Below are positions 1-8,392 of a DNA stretch of 11,970 nt, piece after piece (within the stretch, counting starts at the first letter, position 1; every line of letters starts with the position of its first letter). A program made the translations under genes and the position numbers. A model generated the notes under the pieces. That model ran no database searches. It saw only the letters and a list, made by a program, of their open reading frames with translations, and was not told the DNA's origin. Where the stretch lies: NCBI GenBank assembly GCA_024699575.1, contig JAILPF010000375.1, forward strand, positions 1 through 11,970, given 5' to 3'. The DNA is from Acetatifactor sp. GTDB lineage: Bacteria > Bacillota > Clostridia > Lachnospirales > Lachnospiraceae.

Positions 1-61
1 AGGCTACCTTCGCATCACGTTTAGCTGTAAGTCCATTTACAACATTCCACAATCTCTTCAT
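1..61 (-). CDS. N-terminal 20 codons of an unidentified gene (cut by window edge)
   Basis: An ATG at 61-59 on the minus strand is preceded by a strong Shine-Dalgarno sequence, GGGAGGTG, about six bases upstream. It opens a frame with no stop up to the window edge. The visible peptide begins MKRLWNVVNG and continues with a basic stretch (TAKRDAK). It is too short to assign to a family. The gene lies beyond the terminator of the sugar operon and is therefore probably a separate transcription unit. The start is well supported by the ribosome binding site; the function is unknown. Confidence 0.55.
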   Translation of the reverse strand, partial: MKRLWNVVNGLTAKRDAKVA

Positions 62-62
62 C

Positions 63-82
63 TGATTCACCTCCCTGAATCA
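63..82 (-). repeat. Small inverted repeat framing the ribosome binding site of the left-edge gene
   Basis: A perfect 6-base inverted repeat (TGATTC at 63-68, GAATCA at 77-82) encloses an 8-base loop that holds the whole Shine-Dalgarno sequence of the gene starting at 61. In the mRNA the ribosome binding site would sit exposed in a hairpin loop. The repeat is visible directly; a regulatory role is only a guess, because a 6-bp stem of mostly A/T pairs is weak. Confidence 0.35.
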
Positions 83-135
83 AATGTTACAGATGTCCCG
101 TAAAATCAACTATCCCGTTTCTGTAAAAAGAATGT

Positions 136-181
136 AAAAAAGCCTGCAGGTGTCAGATCTTTCAATCTGATACCTACAGGC
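136..181 (-). terminator. Rho-independent terminator of the downstream sugar operon
   Basis: Two 17-base arms (142-158 and 165-181) pair along their whole length around a 6-base loop, with two of the pairs differing from perfect complementarity as G-T or A-C combinations. On the minus strand the hairpin is followed at once by six T residues (136-141) and then more T-rich sequence. It lies 23 bases past the stop of the DUF4867 gene and marks the end of the operon that begins at 4370. Confidence 0.93.
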
Positions 182-204
182 ATCCTTATAAACAGATTTT
201 GCTA

Positions 205-828
205 CTACCGATATTGTAAATTTTCGCCAGTTAGTCCAATATATGCCCCGTTTTGTGCCTCCGCCGATGACGGATGTGCCATAAGCCACTTATTCATTCC
301 ATAGCACATTTCATCCTCCTCGGTTTTATGGTTAGACTCCGGCTTTGCTCCATTCGTCCCCATTGGAAGAACGCAGGCAACCCGGTATTTCCCTCCTGCG
401 TACCCACAGGGCGCATAATGGAGCGTTGTGTCAAAAAGCTCTACACCTGCTCCTGCAGGTACATGAAATGCTTTTACATTGGAAGTGTCGAATTTTCCGT
501 TTACTATTTCCTCTCTTTTTCCAAGCATCAAAACAATATCATCCCTGGCAATGTTAAATTCTATACTTTTATGGTATTCCAGGCAATTAAGCCTGCTGTT
601 TCTTCCGCTCACATAACCAATCTGTATCGGCATTCCCCCAAAGCCCCTGTTTCTCAGCTCGTCAAAAATATCGCATCCTTCAAGTGCTGCCACTGATGCT
701 TCGTATTCCGTCCCATCGTCCGGGCAGCTGCATTTTTCAAGTTCTAAGAATAGTTCCGAAAAATCATAGTGTTCCAGAACAATACCATACTCTGCAAACT
801 CATCATCATAAACACTATATACTTTCAT
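205..828 (-). CDS. DUF4867 family cupin-like protein, possible sugar-processing enzyme
   Basis: This 207-residue soluble protein resembles the DUF4867 family of clostridial proteins, whose function is not established to my knowledge. Cupin-like marks are visible: a first motif with E84, H86 and E90 (EYHKSIE) after a glycine-rich strand, and a second region with a PAG turn (124-126), E130 and H137. These could hold a metal ion as in cupin sugar isomerases or lyases, but that is inference. An in-frame ATG at 846 directly after the isomerase stop has no ribosome binding site. The ATG at 828 has GGTGGA four to five bases upstream and gives an MKVYSV start that looks natural for the family. It is the last gene of the operon, 18 bases after the RpiB-like gene, so it is probably translated from the same mRNA and is likely to act on the same sugar. 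Confidence 0.85.
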   Translation of the reverse strand: MKVYSVYDDEFAEYGIVLEHYDFSELFLELEKCSCPDDGTEYEASVAALEGCDIFDELRNRGFGGMPIQIGYVSGRNSRLNCLEYHKSIEFNIARDDIVLMLGKREEIVNGKFDTSNVKAFHVPAGAGVELFDTTLHYAPCGYAGGKYRVACVLPMGTNGAKPESNHKTEEDEMCYGMNKWLMAHPSSAEAQNGAYIGLTGENLQYR

Positions 829-846
829 CGTTCCACCATTTTTCAT

Positions 847-1455
847 TTACGCTTTAAAAGCCGGATTATTGTTCATTTCATCGAGCAGCTCGACCTCATA
901 CAAATGCTCCTGTTTAAATCCGGATGCCTTAAACGCTTCATAGTCAAACGCTTCCATTTCGTCGACAGCAAGCTTATGGAATTCATAAAAATTGTTCCAC
1001 CATTCATATCCGCTTCCGAAATCGTTGCCAAGATACGCCTCCGCGATCTCTATTCCCATTTGAGGCGAAACGTAAAATGCTCCCATTGCCAGTACGTTTA
1101 CATTATTTCCAGTAATGGCACGCAGTCCTGCGGGTACAGATTCTACCACAGCCGCATGGACATGCGGGCATTTACTGGCTGCAATATGGATTCCCATTCC
1201 CGTTCCGCAGAAAGCAAGTGCTCTTTCATATTCCCCTTCTGCTATTTTTGCACCAATCCTTAATCCGACACGATGGAACATATTGTCAGGATTGTTCTCT
1301 TCCGGCGACATCGCACCGATGTCTTCTATCTCCCAGCCCTTTTTCCGTAAATGGGCAACAATTGCATTTTTTAATGTGCTTCCCGAATTATCGGCTCCAA
1401 CAAGAAGTTTCTTATCCTTAATCAGTTTCATATTACTATTCTCTACGATTTTCAT
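847..1455 (-). CDS. RpiB/LacA/LacB family sugar-phosphate isomerase (divergent, C-terminally extended)
   Basis: The 202-residue product has the RpiB/LacAB fold signature: GADNSG at 20-25, the active-site loop CGTGMG with C83 as the likely catalytic base, and the NNVNVLAMG strand at 117-125. Enzymes of the family interconvert aldose and ketose phosphates (ribose-5-P, allose-6-P, galactose-6-P, erythrulose-4-P). Two features are odd. The usual Asp-His pair near the N-terminus is Asp-Asn (D22, N23), and the usual His before the NxxN element is absent. Beyond about residue 150 there is a tail with aromatic and acidic residues (WWNNFYEFHK onwards) that 150-residue RpiB proteins lack. The start is supported by AAAGGA seven bases upstream. 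The gene follows the epimerase by 45 bases. It is probably an isomerase for a hexose or deoxy-sugar phosphate; the substrate is unknown. Confidence 0.88.
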   Translation of the reverse strand: MKIVENSNMKLIKDKKLLVGADNSGSTLKNAIVAHLRKKGWEIEDIGAMSPEENNPDNMFHRVGLRIGAKIAEGEYERALAFCGTGMGIHIAASKCPHVHAAVVESVPAGLRAITGNNVNVLAMGAFYVSPQMGIEIAEAYLGNDFGSGYEWWNNFYEFHKLAVDEMEAFDYEAFKASGFKQEHLYEVELLDEMNNNPAFKA

Positions 1456-1500
1456 ACTCTTTTCCTTTCTTCTTCCAAAAAATGATGATATTATATTCTC

Positions 1501-2370
1501 TTATTTCCACTCCAGCATGTAACGCTGAAATTCAAGCGCTTTTCTTGCATCCTCGTCAAGCTCCTTCTCTGAAGCGCCCTTGCTTATGTCACGCCATACT
1601 TTTATATCCGAACCTACCTGGCCCCCTTTCCGTACAAACGGCTCCATGACAACGGTACCATCATAGCCTATATCTCTCAATGCTTCTCCTATCTCACGCC
1701 AAGGCATCCTTCCTTTTCCCGGGACCATACGGTTGCATTCACCTGTATGGAAATGCCCCAGCAGCTTTCCTGCTGTCCGAATCGCTTTGCTGATACTGCT
1801 TTCCTCTATGTTCATATGAAAAGTATCAAGCATCACTTTCACATTTTTAAGTCCCACTTCGGAAACAAAGTCCACTCCCTCCTCCGCAGTATTTAAAATG
1901 TGGTTTTCAAAACGGTTGAGGACCTCAAGCCCAAGTACAATATCGTATTCAGATGCCATTTCTCCCAAAGAACGCATCCCTTCCACACTGTATTTCCAGT
2001 CCTCTTCCTTATTTACATGCGAAAAATTCACTGGCCAGTAAGAATATAATGCTCCCCCCATAAGGTGAGCATCCAGACTAGCCATCACCTCAAAGGTTCT
2101 TTTATACCATTCAAGCGCTCCTTTTTTTATCATTGGATCTGACGCTCCTACATTATGGTCGTAAGTCGGCCCGTATCCGACTGTAATCGTAATGCCATTG
2201 TCATCCGCACATTTCCGAAGCTCCCTTACATAGTCAACACTATAATCTGCAAGTGGCGCACCGCCAATCTCCAGTACATCAAAACCCAAGTCCGCTGCCT
2301 TTTTTATGTACTTTATATAATCCGCTTCCCATTCCTGCTCCCAGTATGCGTAATAAATTCCATGTTTCAT
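1501..2370 (-). CDS. D-allulose (D-psicose)/D-tagatose 3-epimerase family protein
   Basis: This 289-residue TIM-barrel enzyme matches, from memory, the characterised ketose 3-epimerases of Agrobacterium, Ruminiclostridium cellulolyticum and [Clostridium] scindens along its whole length, including the MKHGIYYAYWEQEWEADY start. Those enzymes interconvert D-fructose and D-allulose at C3 using Mn2+ or Co2+. The expected metal ligands are present: E149, D182, H208 and E243. The substrate contacts E155, H185 and R214 are also in place, each with a constant offset from the Agrobacterium numbering. No signal peptide is seen, so it acts in the cytoplasm. AGGAG lies ten bases before the ATG. The start overlaps, as ATGA, the end of a possible 19-codon leader frame. 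In this operon it may convert a ketose produced by the neighbouring isomerase; whether it accepts a phosphorylated ketose is open. Confidence 0.95.
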   Translation of the reverse strand: MKHGIYYAYWEQEWEADYIKYIKKAADLGFDVLEIGGAPLADYSVDYVRELRKCADDNGITITVGYGPTYDHNVGASDPMIKKGALEWYKRTFEVMASLDAHLMGGALYSYWPVNFSHVNKEEDWKYSVEGMRSLGEMASEYDIVLGLEVLNRFENHILNTAEEGVDFVSEVGLKNVKVMLDTFHMNIEESSISKAIRTAGKLLGHFHTGECNRMVPGKGRMPWREIGEALRDIGYDGTVVMEPFVRKGGQVGSDIKVWRDISKGASEKELDEDARKALEFQRYMLEWK

Positions 2371-2426
2371 TCCATCTTTTCTCCTATACTATAATCATTT
2401 ACTGAACCGAGACGATAGGCAATCAT
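2367..2426 (-). CDS. Possible 19-residue leader peptide coupled to the epimerase start
   Basis: In the 87-base gap between the DUF2798 gene and the epimerase, an ATG at 2426 opens a 19-codon frame (starting MIAYRLGSVN). Its TGA overlaps the epimerase ATG as ATGA. Such an overlap is typical of translational coupling. Against it, the upstream sequence has only a weak purine stretch (AAAGAA) close to the ATG, and the epimerase has its own AGGAG inside this frame. It may be chance, or the fossil of a longer gene. Confidence 0.3.
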   Translation of the reverse strand: MIAYRLGSVNDYSIGEKME

Positions 2427-2457
2427 TTCTTTATTCTCGCCAGCTTTTTGCTAAAGT

Positions 2458-2936
2458 CTACTGTACAGTTCCTTCCGGAAATAAAAATCGAAATGCTTTC
2501 CTGATCAGAGGTCCTGCAAGTAACATCTGCACCGGGTACGCCATTATGAAATTACGCGGAATAACCGTAACCCAATTCAGAAAAAACACATTCCATTGCC
2601 GGGTATGTATACAGCCTTCTGCCGCTCCATACATCGACATTAAAATGCACATAACAATTACCATTCCGGTAGAAATCCAGAATATTTTTTTCATATCCGA
2701 GCTGTCCGGCTTTACCAGATAGCGAAAAACAAAGCCTTTTACAATCCTTGATGCAATCAGCATATCTGCCAAAATCCCTATTATATAGGCAAATGGCACT
2801 CCCAGCCAGGCACTCTGTATACTATGTATTGACAATTCCCCCATTCTAATAGAAACGTTATAAACCGACATCCATGTAATCATAAAAAAACACATCATAA
2901 CTGTATAGATTAGGCTCTCTCTCTCATTTTTTGGCA

Positions 2937-2937
<1 letters not shown>
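2458..2937 (-). CDS. DUF2798 family membrane protein
   Basis: The 159-residue product is an integral membrane protein with four likely membrane segments, at roughly residues 10-28, 44-64, 84-104 and 119-144. The MPKN start, the early MSVYN element and the late PRNFIMAYPVQML element fit the DUF2798 family, which has no firm function. The two halves look like an internal duplication: each has an MS.Y element, then a P..F motif, and ends in an L...LI...+.F.FR pattern. Two adjacent ATGs (2940 and 2937) could start it; GAGG lies three bases from the first and six from the second, so the second is preferred. The stop of the upstream 6-phospho-beta-glucosidase overlaps the start (TGATG), implying coupled translation. 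A role in moving a sugar or released aglycone is possible but unproven. Confidence 0.85.
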
Positions 2938-4488
<1,551 letters not shown>

Positions 4489-5559
4489 ATGAACAGCAGA
4501 GAGGAATTGCTGCAGACGCTGCAAAGATACACTGAAAAGGAAAAAGTCTACAAAAAATACTATGATCTGAGAAATGATCCCGAAGCCCAAAAAGAATATC
4601 GGAAAGAAATTGAGCAATTTGTCAGGGACCAGCATCTTTTGATTTTTGATTTTCCATTTGTCACACATCCTGAGCTGCTTACGGAATCAGATTTGTATTC
4701 CCACCTGTCCATCACAAAAGGCTCGAACGTCAACATTGTCCGGCATCTTCGATATACGCCCGTTTTCTGGCACAGCCATACGTTTTTTACTGTACTGTAT
4801 GTTTTGACCGGCCAATGTGGACATAAGGTAGGAAATATTGATCTTCCCATGGTACAGGGCGATGTATTTTTTCTTCCCCCATATACAAGACAGACGATTG
4901 AAGTCTTCGACGACAGCGTTGTCCTGAATATCCATATCCGCAAAGATACGTTTGGGGACTATTTCTTTAATGCCTTAAGAAGCAACAGCATCCTTTCTAA
5001 TTTTTTTATCAGCAGCCTATACAGCAAGGATCCGATGCAGGGAATCCTGTTCTCGACCGGCGACAGCGAAGAAATACAAGGCCTTTTTCTGGATATGTAC
5101 CAGGAAGTGCTTTTGGATGATACCTACAGCTGGCGGCTGCTTGATAATATGGTTCCAATCTTATTTGTCAAGCTGCTTCGGGGTTATTCAGACCGCATCC
5201 GGTTGGTTGGCACAAAATCCAATAAAAAGCCCAACGATCAGCGCCTGAATTTATTAAGCTACATTCATGACAACTACAGGACAGTTACTTTAACGCAGGT
5301 TGCGGAACATTTTCATTATTCCGTGACACACTGTTCGAAGCTGATCCAGAAGGAAGCTGGAATTGGCTTTGCAGCTTTCGTCCGGCAAATCCGTATGAAC
5401 CACGCTGTCGCACTTTTAAGAAACACCCATACTCCAATTTCAGAAATCAGCTATATGGTAGGGTATGAGACCCCTGAATCTTTTATCCGCGCATTCAAGA
5501 AGCTGTATGCCATGTCGCCGTCCCAATTTCGGAAGCAAGGGGAAGCATCCACCGGTTAG
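4489..5559 (+). CDS. AraC-family transcriptional regulator with N-terminal cupin sensor
   Basis: The 356-residue protein has a cupin-like effector domain (about residues 75-150, with the WHSHTF histidines H95 and H97 and the PPYTRQ segment) and a C-terminal double helix-turn-helix of the AraC/XylS type (about 250-348). The second helix-turn-helix carries the family pattern PISEISYMVGYETPESFIRAFKKLYAMSPSQFRK. The frame is open back to 4219, but the ATG at 4489 has AGAGG seven bases upstream, and the upstream codons lie in the divergent gene and its promoter, so 4489 is chosen. The protein probably binds a sugar or glycoside and activates the two minus-strand operons that flank it. It takes the place of the BglG/LicT antiterminator that usually accompanies a beta-glucoside PTS. 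Its stop lies two bases from the stop of the converging rhamnosidase gene. Confidence 0.94.
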   Translation: MNSREELLQTLQRYTEKEKVYKKYYDLRNDPEAQKEYRKEIEQFVRDQHLLIFDFPFVTHPELLTESDLYSHLSITKGSNVNIVRHLRYTPVFWHSHTFFTVLYVLTGQCGHKVGNIDLPMVQGDVFFLPPYTRQTIEVFDDSVVLNIHIRKDTFGDYFFNALRSNSILSNFFISSLYSKDPMQGILFSTGDSEEIQGLFLDMYQEVLLDDTYSWRLLDNMVPILFVKLLRGYSDRIRLVGTKSNKKPNDQRLNLLSYIHDNYRTVTLTQVAEHFHYSVTHCSKLIQKEAGIGFAAFVRQIRMNHAVALLRNTHTPISEISYMVGYETPESFIRAFKKLYAMSPSQFRKQGEASTG

Positions 5560-5561
5560 CC

Positions 5562-8366
5562 TTATTTTTCCTTTGCCTGCCTGTTCAGCAGATGGATCAT
5601 TTCATCAAACACAGGGTAGGCACTTTGCGGAACCATTGTCTGGGGAATCGTCATTTTTATCTCCGCAATGGTCAGCCTTCCCGCAAAATGGTTTACAAAT
5701 GCATTGCGTGACAGCTCTGGTTCCTTTTCCTCAAACAATCTTTTTGCCTCGGGCTGTAACAGCAGCTCTTTTAGCGTGGAATCCTCAGAATAGGGCTCAA
5801 ATTCATAGGACAGCTCCGTCTCATATTCAAAGTGGTAGCTTCCTGATCCCAGGACTTCCTCCTCCCGCCCCGGAAGGCATACATGCGCTGTTGTATTTTC
5901 CGGAATCACAATATCGGCACGAAGCTTCCCGTCCCTGCATTCCAAGCTACAAGACAGTTTTCCATAAGGTGTCTCATATTCTGCGCTTACAGCAGAAATC
6001 CCACGTACCAACTGTGGAGCAATCCGGCTCTTGCGATATCCCGGCTCCATAGCAGACAGCCCGGCCAGTTCCTTTACCATCCAGTCGCCGACTGTCGCAA
6101 ACCCATACTGGTTCAGGGAATTCATGGAAAAAAGGTTAAAACTATGATCCGGATTTACACCATCCCAAAGCTCCCATACGGTTGTTGCGCCTAATTTTAC
6201 TGCATACAGCCAGGAAGGACAGTCTTCCTTCAACAGGATATCCCCCGCCAACTGATGCAAATGATTCCGGCTTAACACATGCGGCAGATATTCTGTTCCC
6301 ACAAAGCCTGTACGTAAGTGTTTATTGGTCTTAATCAGGTTTAGCTGAAGCTGTTTTAATATCCTTGGGCGGTCTTTTTCTTCTACAAGGTCAAAATAGA
6401 GCACCAAGGCAGCCGCTGTCTGCGTTTCACTGACCAGCCTTCCCGTGGCTGTAATATATTCCTCACGGAATTTTTGGAGCACTCTGCCATACAGCTTCCG
6501 GTAGTTCTTTTCATCTTCCTGCCTGCCCAACAGGGCGGCGGTTTTTGCCATAATGTCAATCGAATACAGATAGTAGACATTTCCAATCAGATGTGAATCC
6601 GTACCACCGGCCTTTTCGTCCATCGACGGGCGCAGCTCCCCTTCCGGCGGACGGCGAAACGGTCCCTTCGGTGCATCAATGGCAACCCAGTCCCCAAACT
6701 GGGAACTATTCTCCACCTGTAAAAGCTCCCTGCTGCCAGCCATGCGTCTTGTAAATTCCACGCTGTCCTTCATGCTTTCATACTGCTCTTTCAGCACCCT
6801 GATATCGCCATAGGTATTCCAGATCATCCATGGGACAATCGTAGCCGCCTCATGCCAAATTGACACACACACATGTGTCCGCAAAATATCCGGTACACTC
6901 AACGGCACTCCAAACTCATTGGACTGCTCTACCCTAAGATCCCTTAGCCACTTGCGGTAAAACAGCGCCAGGTTTCCATGAAAAAGAGCCGTTGGAAGGA
7001 AAATTTCAGCATCCCCCGTATACCCGAGCCGCTCATCCCTTTGCGGACAATCCATAGGGATGTCGAGATAGTTTGAGCGCATCGTCCAGTCCACATTTTC
7101 CCAAAGCCGGTTGATATCCGCATTGGAGCAGGAAAAACAGCCGTTGCGGGCAAAATCCGTATGCAGGACACAGGCAGTAAAACATTCCTTGTTCACCTCT
7201 TCTATGCCCTCCACACTGACATACCGAAAGCCATGGAAGGTAAATTCAGGTAAAAACACATCATCCCCGCCACTACAGATAAAGGTATCCGTAGCTTTTG
7301 CCGTCCTAAGATTGGTTGTAAACAGGTTGCCGTTTTCATCAAGCGCTTCCGCATGCTTTAACACAATTTTTGTGCCTTTCGGACAATTCAGCCTGGCTTC
7401 TACAACCCCGGTAAGATTCTGTCCAAAATCCAAAATCTTTTCCCCTTTTGGAGAAGTAAGTATCTCCCGTGCCTCTATTCTCTGTATAATCCGAACCGGC
7501 TCACTGACCTGTCCTATTAAATTCTTCTTTGGATAATTATACAGTCTGACAGGCTGCACAGGCTGCTGTTCAACGCTATAGTCAATCACTTCCCCATGAT
7601 ACAGTTCTCCGTAACGCCGCTCTTTTGTTGTAGACTCCCAATTCTCATCAGTAGGAATAGCAACTGTCGTACCATCCTGATAGGTAACCTCAAGCAAGGC
7701 AATCAAGGCTGTGCGTTTCCCATAGTGGCACCCCTGCCCATAGAAGCCAAGGATCCCCTTGTACCATCCGTTTGCTACCGTTATCTCCAGCAAATTGTCT
7801 TCTTTCAGATACTCTGTAATGTCATAGGTCTGGTATTGCAGGCGTTCCTGGTACGAAGTCCATCCCGGTGCAAGGTGAATATCCCCAACTCTCCTTCCGT
7901 TCAGCTCCATGGTGTAGATCCCCAGGGCAGACACATATGCCCTGGCTTTCTCTATTGGTTTTTCTGCCTGGAACTTACGGACAAAAACCGCACATTCCTC
8001 CATCCCGTCCTCAAAGCCATGTGTAATGAAGCTTGCTTCAAAATGTTTCCAGTCCAGCAAGCCAGTCTCGAAATAATCCCGGATTTCGGCTCGTTCTCCG
8101 TAATTATCCCATACCTGGGCAGATACCTCATAACGTGTTTTTGGCTGCAACACCTGGCCTTGGTATAAATGATATATCGACTGGTCTGTCGTCATCTCTC
8201 CGCTATCCCAGACCGGCATCCCGTTTTGGCTAACCTGGATCCTGCATCCTTCCTGTCTGACGCCTTTGTTGTCAGAGCGCAGCTTCCAGGAAAAGGCCGG
8301 CTGCTTCTCATCCAGTCCCAGCGGATGATTGCTGTATTCCGTTTGAAAATCATATAGCTCCAACAT
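5562..8366 (-). CDS. GH78 alpha-L-rhamnosidase, cytoplasmic
   Basis: The 934-residue enzyme hydrolyses terminal alpha-L-rhamnose from glycosides. The order is typical of GH78: an N-terminal beta-sandwich (about 1-105), the Bac_rhamnosid_N and concanavalin-like domains (about 115-400, with DFGQNLTG at 313-320), the (alpha/alpha)6 barrel (about 405-770) and a C-terminal beta domain (about 775-850). A final helical tail of about 80 residues follows. The active-site acids are intact: D439, E445 and D452 in MDCPQRDERLGYTGDAE, and E732 in GATTVWELWDG. There is no signal peptide, so it works on imported substrate. AAGGAG lies nine bases before the ATG, 26 bases after the PTS stop, so the genes are probably co-transcribed. 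No L-rhamnose isomerase, kinase or aldolase is present nearby, so rhamnose must be handled elsewhere or discarded. Confidence 0.95.
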   Translation of the reverse strand: MLELYDFQTEYSNHPLGLDEKQPAFSWKLRSDNKGVRQEGCRIQVSQNGMPVWDSGEMTTDQSIYHLYQGQVLQPKTRYEVSAQVWDNYGERAEIRDYFETGLLDWKHFEASFITHGFEDGMEECAVFVRKFQAEKPIEKARAYVSALGIYTMELNGRRVGDIHLAPGWTSYQERLQYQTYDITEYLKEDNLLEITVANGWYKGILGFYGQGCHYGKRTALIALLEVTYQDGTTVAIPTDENWESTTKERRYGELYHGEVIDYSVEQQPVQPVRLYNYPKKNLIGQVSEPVRIIQRIEAREILTSPKGEKILDFGQNLTGVVEARLNCPKGTKIVLKHAEALDENGNLFTTNLRTAKATDTFICSGGDDVFLPEFTFHGFRYVSVEGIEEVNKECFTACVLHTDFARNGCFSCSNADINRLWENVDWTMRSNYLDIPMDCPQRDERLGYTGDAEIFLPTALFHGNLALFYRKWLRDLRVEQSNEFGVPLSVPDILRTHVCVSIWHEAATIVPWMIWNTYGDIRVLKEQYESMKDSVEFTRRMAGSRELLQVENSSQFGDWVAIDAPKGPFRRPPEGELRPSMDEKAGGTDSHLIGNVYYLYSIDIMAKTAALLGRQEDEKNYRKLYGRVLQKFREEYITATGRLVSETQTAAALVLYFDLVEEKDRPRILKQLQLNLIKTNKHLRTGFVGTEYLPHVLSRNHLHQLAGDILLKEDCPSWLYAVKLGATTVWELWDGVNPDHSFNLFSMNSLNQYGFATVGDWMVKELAGLSAMEPGYRKSRIAPQLVRGISAVSAEYETPYGKLSCSLECRDGKLRADIVIPENTTAHVCLPGREEEVLGSGSYHFEYETELSYEFEPYSEDSTLKELLLQPEAKRLFEEKEPELSRNAFVNHFAGRLTIAEIKMTIPQTMVPQSAYPVFDEMIHLLNRQAKEK

Positions 8367-8392
8367 CCTGTCGTTCTCCTTCTCTCAATCCG

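Noticed and set aside
829..846. The ATG at 846 as start of the DUF4867 gene
   Set aside because: It has no ribosome binding site and adds six residues that include the GGTGGA sequence preceding the better ATG at 828.
274..1522. Several plus-strand frames opposite the isomerase and DUF4867 genes
   Set aside because: They overlap one another and recognised minus-strand genes, and their translations show no protein-like family pattern.
1501..2370. The epimerase as a C-glycoside-cleaving TIM-barrel subunit (DgpC/CarC type)
   Set aside because: Its sequence follows true allulose 3-epimerases in every active-site position, and neither the small partner subunit nor a sugar 3-oxidoreductase is present in the window.
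7596..8168. A 190-codon plus-strand frame opposite the rhamnosidase
   Set aside because: It is antisense to a well-supported GH78 gene and has no recognisable domain or ribosome binding site.
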